DNA of 17,500 bases from contig CM018911.1 of assembly GCA_009663005.1 (NCBI GenBank), positions 13,272,436 to 13,289,935 of the forward strand. The letters run 5' to 3'. The first letter of the stretch is position 1. Every line of letters starts with the position of its first letter. Positions 1 to 8,372 of this stretch are shown here, piece after piece. A program made the translations under genes and the position numbers. The notes beneath the pieces are model-generated. The model ran no database searches and was not told where the DNA came from. It saw only the letters and a program-made list of their open reading frames with translations. The DNA is from Actinidia chinensis. Lineage: Eukaryota; Streptophyta; Magnoliopsida; Ericales; Actinidiaceae.

Positions 1-373
1 GTGCCTCAGAATGATGAAGAAAGTAGAGCCTCAAGTTCATCAATGGCTGATCTGCATTGATGATCTTGAGTTTTCAAGATTGTCAGATTCGAAGTAATCC
101 ATAGATGCAAGAAATGATAAATCAGAAGTGTAAATCATAAGGAAGAAAACAAAGAAAAGGAAGCAGCCGTGTGCTCTGAACTTTGAATGAGAGAATGAAT
201 TTTCTTATTATTTATGATCATCTGTTCTGGGTATCTATACATTGAGATTGTTTTTACATTCAAGATAAAGATAGGAAGAAAGAGATAAGGAGAAAATATA
301 TCAGTCAGTCAGACTGTTCTAACAGATAAGATGCATAACACTAACTAACTACTGACTAATGCAGCTTCTAACG
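1..373 (-). mobile_element. Partial Copia-type LTR (5' end inside the window)
   Basis: Read on the minus strand, the segment starts at 373 with CGTTAGAAGC, one base away from the TGTTAGAA start common in plant Copia LTRs. It continues through TTAGTCAGTAGTTAGTTAG, then a TATA-like TGTATAGATACC near 230, then CATTCTCTCATTCAAAG near 190. That order (TTAG-rich start, TATA region, CATTCTCTC leader) is typical of Copia LTRs from memory. No primer binding site is visible before the window edge, so the other end of the LTR and any internal region are not seen. It could instead be the transcribed 3' region of an unrelated gene. Confidence 0.45.
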
Positions 374-1617
374 CCTGTGTACTCCATGAATTGCAACTAA
401 TAACGCCATCTTCTTGATATGAGTGTATCCTAATATGAATCATTTCTATAATGTAAGAGGAGGTGGTCATTTTGTATTGTTTAATTTCTTGAAGTACTTA
501 CCTAGTTGATATTGTACCAGATAATGTACCACAATGTAATTTCCATTACTATATATATGTCTGACTTACCGGTTATGGCTTTGATTGTCAAACTACTCGT
601 TTGAAGAGCTAGTGCCAGCCAAGAGGCGCTTCGCTACCACTATTCAAAGTGTCCTCTTAGAGTCTTCTTAAATTCAACCATTATGGTTGACAAGCCTAAA
701 TAAGACGTTAAGAGTACTAATTCATTGCAATGAGTAGATTAATTGTGGCATTGATGATGCATTTTGCACAGTTGTAGTTGTGATCAGATGCAAGTTTACT
801 TTTGGTGGAAAAGTTGCTTAGTCTACTTTGTCAAATTGAAGAGAAACAGTTTTATATGACCAAGTTGTTAATTAGGTATTTCTGTTTGTTTGTAAGATCA
901 CTTCCGTTTTAGATCTTGTTCTAGTATGCTTTTTGTTTAGCAGCTTGTCGTTGGGGTGGCTTCCATCATTTTGCAAAACCTCTCGTTCCTGTTTTGCAAG
1001 TTTAATTTGTACGTACCCGTGTCTCTTTGCTTGTTGAGAGTGTCTGCATGCTCTCCACTTGTTACCATTTCTGTCAGTTCCATTCCTAAGAATTTCAGTA
1101 CTATGGAATAATATCCTGGCTACAATATTATTTGTTGGGCTATAAACCTTTGTTTTGATGGAGGTTTTTTTTTATTTGATTAATTGAAATTCTGAGTTTG
1201 TATTTTTTCATTGTAGGCTTACTTTTGGCTACCATTAGGCCGTGTTTTATTTAGTAATTTGGTGAATCAAAAAAAAAGAAGGGAAAACTTATGCAACTAG
1301 GGCAAGTACAAACGAACTAGTGGTCTGCTAGAGAGATGATGGTTAGTTGTAATATTGGTCTGGGCATAGTGAATGTGGTGTAGGCATTGTGGCTGAGGCA
1401 GGGCAGTTTGCTGAATTCATGTGGACGGGTTCTCTATGGTGACTGTGTGGGAGTTGGGAAATAACCGCCATGTTTTTTTTGGCAAAACCTAGAGTCATTT
1501 AAGCAAGATGGTTAACCTGGTGGACATAGTTTAAATCTATAATATATCCAATGTTTTGAATATTTAAACAATCTCCTATTAGCCTATGGTTTGTCATTTA
1601 GTTGAGTTAATTTAATA
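374..1617. other. AT-rich intergenic DNA, no supported gene
   Basis: No long open frame occurs on either strand. A short frame at 585-671 on the plus strand ends in TAA and has codon-like composition (...FEELVPAKRRFATTIQSV...), but it has no start and no clear splice acceptor, so it is not called a gene. A T-rich stretch ending in TTTTTTCATTGTAG near 1203-1216 resembles an intron acceptor, but no exon can be joined to it. The rest is unremarkable. Confidence 0.5.
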
Positions 1618-1995
1618 GCTAAAAAATATTACTTCATTCTTTTTAAAATTGTGGGGCCCACATAGGTTGTGTCGGTTTGTGATCTGAAGACGCAAAAAAC
1701 CTCTACAACTAGGTATATTTTTTATCCATTGATTAATTTTTAGTGGGACTCACAAAAAAACCACAAAATCCTTCTTTCTTCCCTCCTCAGTTCTCCTAAA
1801 CTAACAACACTTTTTCAAAATTATTGTACTTTAATTTGTTTCTCCATGTGTAGCAATGTACTCATCGTATATACCGCAATATATCTTTTATTGACGTTAT
1901 ATCTTATCTATTATTTAGGTTGTAAAACTCTAATAAGTGTCTTAAGAGATCGTTTTTTTATGTACGTGGTAACGGTCAATTGCTAGTTCTTATAA
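1618..1995 (+). repeat. Dispersed repeat, copy A (unidentified family)
   Basis: This ~378 bp segment aligns collinearly and in the same orientation with 3620-3988. Shared landmarks in order are ACTTCATTC, a GTGGG..CCACATAGGTT block, AAAAAATCTCTACA-like, TTAGTGG(G/A)A(C/T)CCACA, a CCTTCTTTC-like pyrimidine run, TTCTCCTA(A/C)ACTAAC, AAAATTATT and ATATATC(T/C)TTTTAT. Similarity fades after about 1995. No coding potential, terminal inverted repeats or clean target duplication were found, so the family is unknown. A non-autonomous transposon or an old LTR piece are both possible. Confidence 0.7.
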
Positions 1996-3475
1996 ACGTT
2001 GTAATTTAACAATCTAGGGTTGCTGATTAATTATCATGACCTTTAATGAGTTTAAAATTTGTTGACTCCCCTTCTTCTCTATCTCTCACTTTCAGGATAA
2101 CCAATAAACTTTTCCGGATGGAAAAAGAACCTTATTAGGGTAGTTATCCTATTCTTTATAGAAAAAGAAAAGGGCAAATAAACTCTTCAATAAGATTATT
2201 ATCCATCAATGTTTCTTTATTATCTTAAAATAATATTTTTTCATAATCTAATTATAATCTAAATAAGTTTAAACGCTCAACAATAAATGCCTTACTCTAA
2301 CGTTTAGTCTAAATGCAATAAACGGCATAAAAAATAGTGGAGACTAATAGGCCACCAATAAATAAAAATAAATACGAGATTAAACTTTTTTCCATTGACC
2401 CTGAGTCCGATAGTAGTGTAAGTCATATATTTTGTTAACTATATGCATTTTTATTTTATTTTAATGACCGAGTGACTCTACACTTAAAACTTTGACACTT
2501 GATCACGAATTTAAAAATTATCAATGGTTCAACCAAATTACATGCTTTAATAATTTGATTAAATTAAAATCACCAAATTAATCATAGCGGTAATACAACA
2601 TTAACACATATTCCCTTCGATTTACCACATCCATTGATACTTTCATTAACCCAATCCATAATCGTAAAAAAATATGGCATACATAAGGTAACATGCCTAT
2701 AAAGCCCGCCTATAATTTTGTCTGTCAAAACTTGCTTGTTCAATATAAAAATAATATTGAACACATAATTGAATAAATAGGAACAAATTAATCTTATGCA
2801 AAAATATTGTCAAACCCATAACAACTTAATCATAATAGTGGTGCTCTTTTTAATTTTAATTGACACTTATTGTTTTTATGGACTCGTTCTCTAAACTAAA
2901 TACTATCCTCTTATTTGTTTGAAAACATTAGAGTACTTTTTATTATTAGAGAAAAATATTATCACAAAATCATTACAGTAATTTTCCAGTAGCCTGGTAA
3001 TTGAGTCAACAACATCAGCTAGAGTGATGAAGTTCGGCACCACAACACTGACAGTAGCATCACAACAGCACAAACTCGATTCCATCTTGGATGAAGGCAA
3101 TAAGTGATTGCTTCTCATCTCTCTCACAAAATCGCTTATATTCTAATAGAAAGACAAATCTGATATTGCCCTCTAATCGGGAATAATGAATGAAATTGAG
3201 TCCAAATGCCGATCACATTCAAATAATCTGATCTTTTATAACCAAGTAACATAATTTTAGTTTCGCTGATATATCTCATAATATTCTTCACTATTTTCCA
3301 GTGCTCTATCCTAGGATTTCTTGATACGTCCTTACATCCACTATTTTACCCCGCAATCTGTGGTGTAACATTTCTTGTTATACCTGAAGGACATTTTGAA
3401 ATTATTAGTTTCAGCGTGGGTGATAAATTAGATTGGAAGTATTGGTCGCATTTCAAAGTAAGGAAAACAAATATA
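1996..3475. other. AT-rich intergenic DNA, no supported gene
   Basis: The stretch is dominated by A/T runs. The only notable patch is 2985-3120, which is more GC-balanced and lies in a minus-strand frame (2903-3127, 74 residues, containing MESSLCCCDATVSVVVPNF). It might be a captured gene fragment, but I do not recognise the protein and the frame is short. The 60-residue minus frame at 2582-2764 looks like chance. Confidence 0.5.
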
Positions 3476-3507
3476 ATTAGTATTCCAATAAATATTCAAG
3501 GATTCAT
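3476..3507 (+). repeat. Short direct repeat, left copy
   Basis: ATTAGTATTCCAATAAATAT and the following bases recur at 4020-4053 with only two single-base indels. The two copies bracket the second copy of the dispersed repeat (3620-3988). At about 32 bp they are longer than usual transposon target duplications. Confidence 0.85.
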
Positions 3508-3619
3508 TTATATTATAAATCACTCATTTTGAATCTTAAAACTATCTTCCACTATTTACGGTTAAAATCCATATGAGTTAATCCAACGGCAAAGATTTCA
3601 CCTGAGACTATTTTTTTCT

Positions 3620-3988
3620 CCCAAAACTATCACTTCATTCTTCTCAAAGATGTGGGATCCACATAGGTTCTTATTCAATGGACAAAAAATCTCTACATCT
3701 GGACATATACTTTACCCCTTAGATCATTTTTTTAGTGGAACCCACACCCAAAAAAACTAAAATACCTCTTTCTTTTTCGCTATTTCTCCTACACTAACCA
3801 AAACTTTTTTTAAAATTATTATAGTTTCTAAGTAATGTATCTCTTCTTATATGTATATAATATATCCTTTTATCTGACTTTATATTTATCTTTTTTTTAA
3901 TTGTAAACTCTAGTCTGAGTACGTTTAAGTTGGTGATGTTTTTTTTATATAGTACTTGTGGGACAGGCAATTACAGTTAGCTAATAAC
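3620..3988 (+). repeat. Dispersed repeat, copy B (partner of 1618-1995)
   Basis: This is the same unidentified repeat as copy A, in direct orientation about 2 kb downstream. The blocks TGTGGGATCCACATAGG, TTAGTGGAACCCACAC, CTATTTCTCCTACACTAACC and AAAATTATTATAG occur in the same order and at the same spacing as their counterparts. Differences are mostly substitutions and short A/T-run indels, so the duplication is old or the two copies inserted separately. Confidence 0.7.
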
Positions 3989-4011
3989 AAATATGTGATG
4001 GTGGGATAAGT
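3986..4011 (+). repeat. Short direct repeat, second pair, copy 1
   Basis: AACAAATATGTGATGGTGGG and the following ATAAGT recur at 4061-4087 with one extra G. The pair is offset by 75 bp and interleaves with the ATTAGTATTCC repeat, suggesting a local duplication at the right edge of the dispersed repeat. Confidence 0.85.
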
Positions 4012-4019
4012 ACCAAACT

Positions 4020-4053
4020 ATTAGTATTCCAATAAATATTCCAAGGATTCCAT
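4020..4053 (+). repeat. Short direct repeat, right copy of 3476-3507
   Basis: ATTAGTATTCCAATAAATAT followed by TCCAAGGATTCCAT is near-identical to 3476-3507. It lies inside the 75-bp duplicated unit at the right border of repeat copy B. Confidence 0.85.
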
Positions 4054-4060
4054 AGCTGTA

Positions 4061-4087
4061 AACAAATATGTGATGGGTGGGATAAGT
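4061..4087 (+). repeat. Short direct repeat, second pair, copy 2
   Basis: AACAAATATGTGATGGGTGG plus GATAAGT repeats 3986-4011 with one G inserted. It is followed directly by TTGGACTGCATGTCCAA (4086-4102), a short inverted repeat with 6-bp arms. Confidence 0.85.
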
Positions 4088-4592
4088 TGGACTGCATGTC
4101 CAACTTTCTTCCTAATCCTTTTGTGATTGTCATAATAGGGATTGGAATGAATAGCCAAACCCATGAATGAACGTGCCTAGATTATAATGTCAGTGGGAGT
4201 GGAAAGTTTCAATTCCTAGATATAGTGGGCCAGTGGAATTGGAGAAAGGCTTCCACATGCAATGTAAGAATAAGAGAGACCAACAGATACATGACATGCA
4301 CATATTGTCAAAAAGAGACAAATATTATATAATTTCCGATTTGAGAAAGATTATGATGAGATTCCACTCAATATGTATATTTGTCAGTTTGCCAACTTTC
4401 CCCCAGTTCTTGTGCAAGTGGAAGATATGAATAAGAATAAAGCCGTCCACATTTAACTACTTAAAGTCAGGCTAATAAAACACCAGATCTCATACAAGTG
4501 GAAATCACCATTAATGAATTGGATTCGCTCTCTTTTTTTATCCGCAAAAGTAATATTTGATTATACTATCAAACCTTATAACATGAAAAAGG

Positions 4593-4617
4593 AAAAAAAA
4601 AAAAAAAAAAAAAAAAA
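4593..4617 (+). repeat. A25 homopolymer
   Basis: An uninterrupted run of 25 adenines. It could be the tail of an old retroposed sequence, but nothing upstream (4400-4590) resembles a processed gene or a SINE with pol III boxes, and no flanking target duplication was found. A simple-sequence expansion is the simpler reading. Confidence 0.9.
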
Positions 4618-4969
4618 GGAAAGCCATGATGGGCATGAGATTGGGGAAAAAACCAACAGCTTATCCTAATGCAAATTTCTAACATATAAATATGATACTA
4701 GTTAGCAAGATACTGCATAAACCAAACTCCCAACGTAGTATTCTATACGCTAGAGTAATACTCAATTTTTATCAAAATCTATTCTACACTTCACAATGTC
4801 CAAACACATTCAAATTCTTTTACCAGAATGCATTGAGATTTTTCAAAATCTTTCACTTTTCAAAGCCTTTTTTATCCACTCCTTCACTTACTTCGTCGAA
4901 TTTCCCTTTTTCCTTTCAGGGGTGGTCCTCCTTGTTTTATAGATTTTTACTATATGATGTTTTCGCATC

Positions 4970-4985
4970 GGGGGGGGGGGGGGGG
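4970..4985 (+). repeat. G16 homopolymer
   Basis: Sixteen consecutive guanines in an otherwise AT-rich setting. Such tracts are rare in plant DNA, can form G-quadruplexes and are hard to sequence, so the exact length is uncertain. Confidence 0.9.
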
Positions 4986-5521
4986 AAACAATTTCTTACC
5001 AGTTTTCGTTAGCTCAACCAACGAATTTAAGAGAATGGTTTAGATTTTATCACATAGTTTATTAATATTTTTTATGTGAAATTTTTTTTTTTTCTACGCA
5101 ATTTCACTTGATCCCTTGTGGTTGGCCATGATTAGATCTATTGCTTTAATATTTTAAAATCACCACATAACTCTTTGTGATTTGTGAGTAACGTGCAACG
5201 TCTCATTTTTTATCTAACTAACCAGTGCACTTCATTTGCTAATAATAAGAGTGAATCTGTTTTAAGGCAAAAAATGTCCCAACAAGATCTTTAAATATTC
5301 AAAAGAATGTTATTGTCTCTCTTTTTTGTTCTCTCTACATTTTACTTTCCAATGTCTCCACTGCACTCTCCCTCCTCTCTTTCAACTCCCCCCCTCCCAA
5401 TTCCCTTCGTACTTATACATAATGAATATATCCTATTGTTTAATAGATGTAGGATTGAGTATGTGCTTCTCTTATTTGTGTGTGAATGGGAAATTGATGC
5501 GGTGAAAGGTCAATTTATATA

Positions 5522-5526
5522 TTTTG
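5522..5526. repeat. Target-site duplication TTTTG, left
   Basis: The five bases directly before the left LTR terminus (TGACG at 5527) are TTTTG. The same five bases follow the right LTR terminus (TACATCA ending at 8367). An exact 5-bp duplication is expected of LTR retrotransposon integration and fixes the element's ends. Confidence 0.75.
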
Positions 5527-6102
5527 TGACGTAGAGTAAGGTCACAAGGGACGGAAACGCTATCTCAAAAAAAAAAAAAACTATAATATTAGAGTCCTTG
5601 AACCACAAGGAAAATAAGGAGAAAATTTTTTAAAAAATTTTATTGATTAAAAATGGACTTGCCTCTAAAGTTACAATATGCTTAAATAATAATTAAAACC
5701 ATAATTCGCGTAGCCGAGATTAGGACAGAAAATAAAAAAAATCTAATCAAAAAAAAAATTGAGTAATACCTAAGATCAATTCATACTCTACTAGTAAACA
5801 TTTCCCAACAAACGGCATTTAAGTTGGATTTTAAATTAAAAGTTAGAACTAAAATAATAATTATTAAAAACAGCAAATTCCCCTTTTGGGTGGGCAAACG
5901 ATGATTTTTTCTGAAACTGCCAGGGCTCATGGCCAAAGGCCATGAGTTCTGACCTCTCGAGATTCCATAGACCATCAAGTATCACGCAAGTCAGCCGTCT
6001 GTGATTCCTACTATCACTTACCTGCTTTCGAATTTCCTACAGCGCGGGTTTACTATGCTATCGGCTGCGGTCAAGGAAATCTTGAGTGGTCTATTCTTGG
6101 GA
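5527..6102 (-). repeat. 3' LTR of the Ty3/gypsy element
   Basis: This aligns with 7804-8367 throughout. Shared exact blocks include GACTTGCCTCTAAAG (5656-5670 and 7937-7951), GGCCAAAGGCCATGAG (5931-5946 and 8196-8211) and CCTACTATCACTT (6007-6019 and 8278-8290). The outer end keeps the canonical CA (minus strand) next to the target duplication. The inner end near 6102 is set by alignment only, because its TG is lost. A perfect 9-bp inverted repeat with a 3-base loop sits at 5926-5946. Confidence 0.88.
5926..5946. other. Perfect stem-loop inside the LTR
   Basis: CTCATGGCC, AAA, GGCCATGAG is a perfect 9-bp inverted repeat with a 3-base loop. The other LTR keeps one arm exactly (8203-8211), but its left arm has changed to CTTTTGGCC. 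Confidence 0.9.
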
Positions 6103-6177
6103 ACCTTAGGAACACTGCCTCCTGAAGGGATCGAGGACTACCTCATAATCATTCTGGTAGAATACCTCCCTTTATGC

Positions 6178-6438
6178 AAGGACATCCAAATCATGTTGCC
6201 AAGGCTATGGGTCCAAAACAGGTGAACGCATCGATATCACCACTTTACACAACTTCGTCAACATAGTAATTACCAATAGAAAAATTAATTCGACAAGATA
6301 TGTACTAACTTCCCACTCCCTATTAATCCAGCCAATCGTGTAAGAGTTCGGGTGCTTCTTATCTTCACACCTAACTTGTAAACCAAACTTTTGAGACTAT
6401 GTTCTCTCCACTCCGCTGTCAATGATGAGATCACAGGA
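6178..6438 (-). pseudogene. Retropepsin (aspartic protease) and linker relic of gypsy pol
   Basis: On the minus strand, 6435-6412 encodes CDLIIDSG, which includes the D-S/T-G catalytic triad of retroviral-type aspartic proteases. After frame changes come KLGVKI and HPNSYTIGWIN (about 6375-6310), matching the region that follows the protease active site in plant Ty3/gypsy polyproteins. At 6204-6178 there is PWQHDLDVL, matching the conserved LLGRPWQxDxD segment between protease and reverse transcriptase. Several frameshifts and stops lie between these blocks. Nothing of reverse transcriptase follows; the 3' LTR begins about 75 bases further on. The product would have processed the Gag-Pol polyprotein in the virus-like particle. 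Confidence 0.85.
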
Positions 6439-6670
6439 CCCGCTTGTTGAGGGTACACCGTCCCCAAAAGATTCTGTGCATTGGCTAGAAACTACTCTCT
6501 TAGGTGTCAGCAACCACTTCTGGATCACCAGAGATCGCCCCAGTTGTTCACACTATCGTCATCCTGAAATTCATTAGGGGTCATGAGGAATAAGGGTCGA
6601 CATTCATCATCATCTCCGCATTCATCTTACTTTGTACTGGTTCCCTAAGTTCACAGTTGCCCTCTTTGCG

Positions 6671-7770
6671 ACACGATGTGAAACGAGCCAGGTGCTCACA
6701 GCTGTAACAACTTATCTCCCGAGGCCTTGGCGTATGGATTAGGCGTGTCCCCCATTGATGTGTATTTGATCCCCATAGTTTATTGCCTCGTCTGACTCTT
6801 ATACTGCTAGTCTCCTTATTAGTCACAAGCTGGAGCTGTAGGGAAGGTACTGGCTATTTCCTATTCGAACATTGGGATTTGTTGGGATTCAACTTTCTTG
6901 GCTTAGGTCAAGCTTCATTCAGTGAATACAGGAATTTGCAAGGATACTTGGTCTCGACTCGCTACCCTCAGCCCGTTCACAAATCTAGCAATCTGCTGAT
7001 CCTCTGATTCCGACCAATTTGTTGGGGCTGATAATTTGTAAAAACCCTCTGTATAGACCTTACTAGTTTGAATTCCTTGGCTACACTCTTGATATTGTTG
7101 AACAACTCTGCTGGTAATATGGTAGTAGGAATCGCTCTTCCATAACTTCCTCATCATTCCCATGTACGTATCGGGGACTTCCCTAACGGGCACAACCTGT
7201 TGTAAGTTGGTCTACCATGCTGATGCTCCCCCCTTTAATTATATGCCACAGTTTTACTTGCCTTTTAGTCTGATCCCATGTACTCAACGAATCGTTAAAC
7301 GTCGATAATCCAATCTAAGAATCCCTGGATCTGAAGGGTACCATGAAAGACGGGAGATCCCATCTTCTACGAGTAGTCCCGGGATTCAAAATCCCAAAAT
7401 ACGACCTCCTTGCTCATTATTCCCTACGCCACGATCCCTCTGCCCACGACCTCATCACGCTCCCCACCTAAAACTTCATGGGCATAGGCTTCATCTTCAT
7501 GCTCTCATCCTCGTAGGCTGGGGGCCTATTATTTTTAAATTAATTTAAATCAGGGGAACTAGACGCGACCATAACTAAGGTGGTCACGCTCGTGATGCTC
7601 TTGGACGCCGTCCAGCGACACCATGGTAGGGGTCCCGAGGCAAAAAGGGCAGCGATTGCTTGCTACCAACCGCGCAATATAGCTGGGTCTCTGTTGAAAC
7701 TGGCAAAATTAACCCGGGTGAAGATTGTCCGTGCTTCCTCATTGATGCTACCTTCTCGCGTATTATCCAT
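6671..7770 (-). pseudogene. gag: gag (capsid/nucleocapsid) relic of the Ty3/gypsy element
   Basis: A start codon at 7770-7768 lies about 20 bases after the primer binding site and begins MDNTREGSINEEAR; that frame stops at 7663. Further along, 7324-7298 encodes GFLDWIIDV, matching the FxDWL..VE motif at the start of the retrotransposon gag domain. A 92-residue frame (7193-6915) carries VVQQYQECSQG, YTEGFYKLSA and DQQIARFVNGLR, the hallmark second half of that domain. At 6709-6671 CYSCEHLARFTSC is a zinc knuckle shortened from the usual C-x2-C-x4-H-x4-C, so its metal site is probably lost. At least three frames are needed to read the motifs in order. In a live element this protein forms the particle shell and binds the RNA. 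Confidence 0.88.
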
Positions 7771-7790
7771 CAGGACAAGGGTAAGACAAG

Positions 7791-7802
7791 GCTCTGATAC
7801 CA
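7791..7802 (-). other. tRNA-iMet primer binding site
   Basis: On the minus strand this reads TGGTATCAGAGC, the standard plant LTR-retrotransposon sequence complementary to the 3' end of initiator-methionine tRNA. It lies one base from the inner end of the 5' LTR (7804), which sets the element's orientation. Confidence 0.95.
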
Positions 7803-7803
7803 A

Positions 7804-8367
7804 CGACGCAGGCGGGATGCATAAGAGACAAAAATACGTCATCTCAAAACAAGAAATAAACCTAGAAATCATTAGGGTCCTGAATCCACAAGAAATAGGA
7901 GTAAAATTCGCTGAACTTTTATGAATTAAAAAAAACGACTTGCCTCTAAAGGTCTACAAGCCGCTAAATAATAAGTAGAAATTCTATTCGACGTTAAGTA
8001 CGGAGTTTAGGCAAGAAAATAAAGAAGAAATACTCAAAAACAAATTTTGAGTTAATACCTAAATCAACTGCTACTCTGCTTAGGAAAAAATTTCCCAACA
8101 ACGGAATTAAGTTGGACTTTAAAATTACTAAAAGCGACAAAAATTGCCTTTGGGCGGACAAACGATAGAAATTTTTGAAAACCGGTGGGGCTTTTGGCCA
8201 AAGGCCATGAGTCTGACCTTCGACGATTCCATTCAGACTACCAAGTATCACAGAATTCCGTCGTCGGTGCCGGTGATCCTACTATCACTTTCTACTTTCG
8301 AATTTTCTACGCGCGGATTTACTCGATCCGCCTGATCGAGGAAGGTTTGAGTGTCCGTTCTACATCA
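7804..8367 (-). repeat. 5' LTR of the Ty3/gypsy element
   Basis: Read on the minus strand it begins TGATGTAGAACGG at 8367 and ends GCCTGCGTCG at 7804, one mutation from a canonical CA. It is about 564 bp; the 3' LTR is about 576 bp, the difference being small indels and A-run expansions. It keeps the GGCCAAAGGCC core of the palindrome found in the other LTR, but one arm has decayed. The open frames inside it are incidental. Confidence 0.88.
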
Positions 8368-8372
8368 TTTTG
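8368..8372. repeat. Target-site duplication TTTTG, right
   Basis: TTTTG follows the outer LTR end and matches 5522-5526 exactly. The following GTTAACA was first considered as the LTR end, but it gives no matching duplication. Confidence 0.75.

Larger units (their letters stand above)
4088..5521. other. AT-rich intergenic DNA with A25 and G16 runs
   Basis: Open frames at 4233-4430, 4692-5012 and 5307-5534 are low-complexity and match nothing I know. The frame at 4692-5012 ends in glycines only because it reads through the G run. An A25 run lies at 4593-4617. A patch at 5105-5185 (TTGATCCCTTGTGGTTGGCC and following) resembles a motif I recall from dispersed plant repeats, but no boundaries are visible. 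There is no credible gene. Confidence 0.5.
5527..8367 (-). mobile_element. Ty3/gypsy LTR retrotransposon, decayed deletion derivative
   Basis: The element is 2.84 kb on the minus strand. In its own 5'-to-3' order it has a 5' LTR (7804-8367), a primer binding site (7791-7802), gag relics (7770-6671), a retropepsin relic (6438-6178) and a 3' LTR (6102-5527). The LTRs are related along their full length but clearly diverged by substitutions and indels, which implies an old insertion. Gag and protease are frame-broken and full of stops. The ~3 kb expected to encode reverse transcriptase, RNase H and integrase is absent, so the copy could only have moved with enzymes from elsewhere, and probably not at all now. 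Class is assigned from the gag and protease-linker motifs; the lineage within Ty3/gypsy is not resolved. Confidence 0.9.

Noticed and set aside
4400..4617. A25 run as the tail of a SINE or processed pseudogene.
   Set aside because: No pol III A/B boxes, no recognisable gene body and no target duplication were found next to it.
4692..5012. 106-residue plus-strand frame as a gene.
   Set aside because: Low-complexity Phe/Ser/Leu composition from T-rich DNA, reads through the G16 run, and has no domain or homologue I recognise.
5113..5552. TCCCTTGTG near 5113 and CACAAGGGAC near 5543 as terminal inverted repeats of a ~440-bp MITE.
   Set aside because: The right copy lies inside the LTR that starts at 5527, and its partner LTR has the corresponding sequence at about 7820. 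The pairing is coincidental.
7580..7924. 114-residue plus-strand frame as a gene.
   Set aside because: It runs across the gag start, primer binding site and 5' LTR of the minus-strand element, and is antisense to recognised gag sequence.
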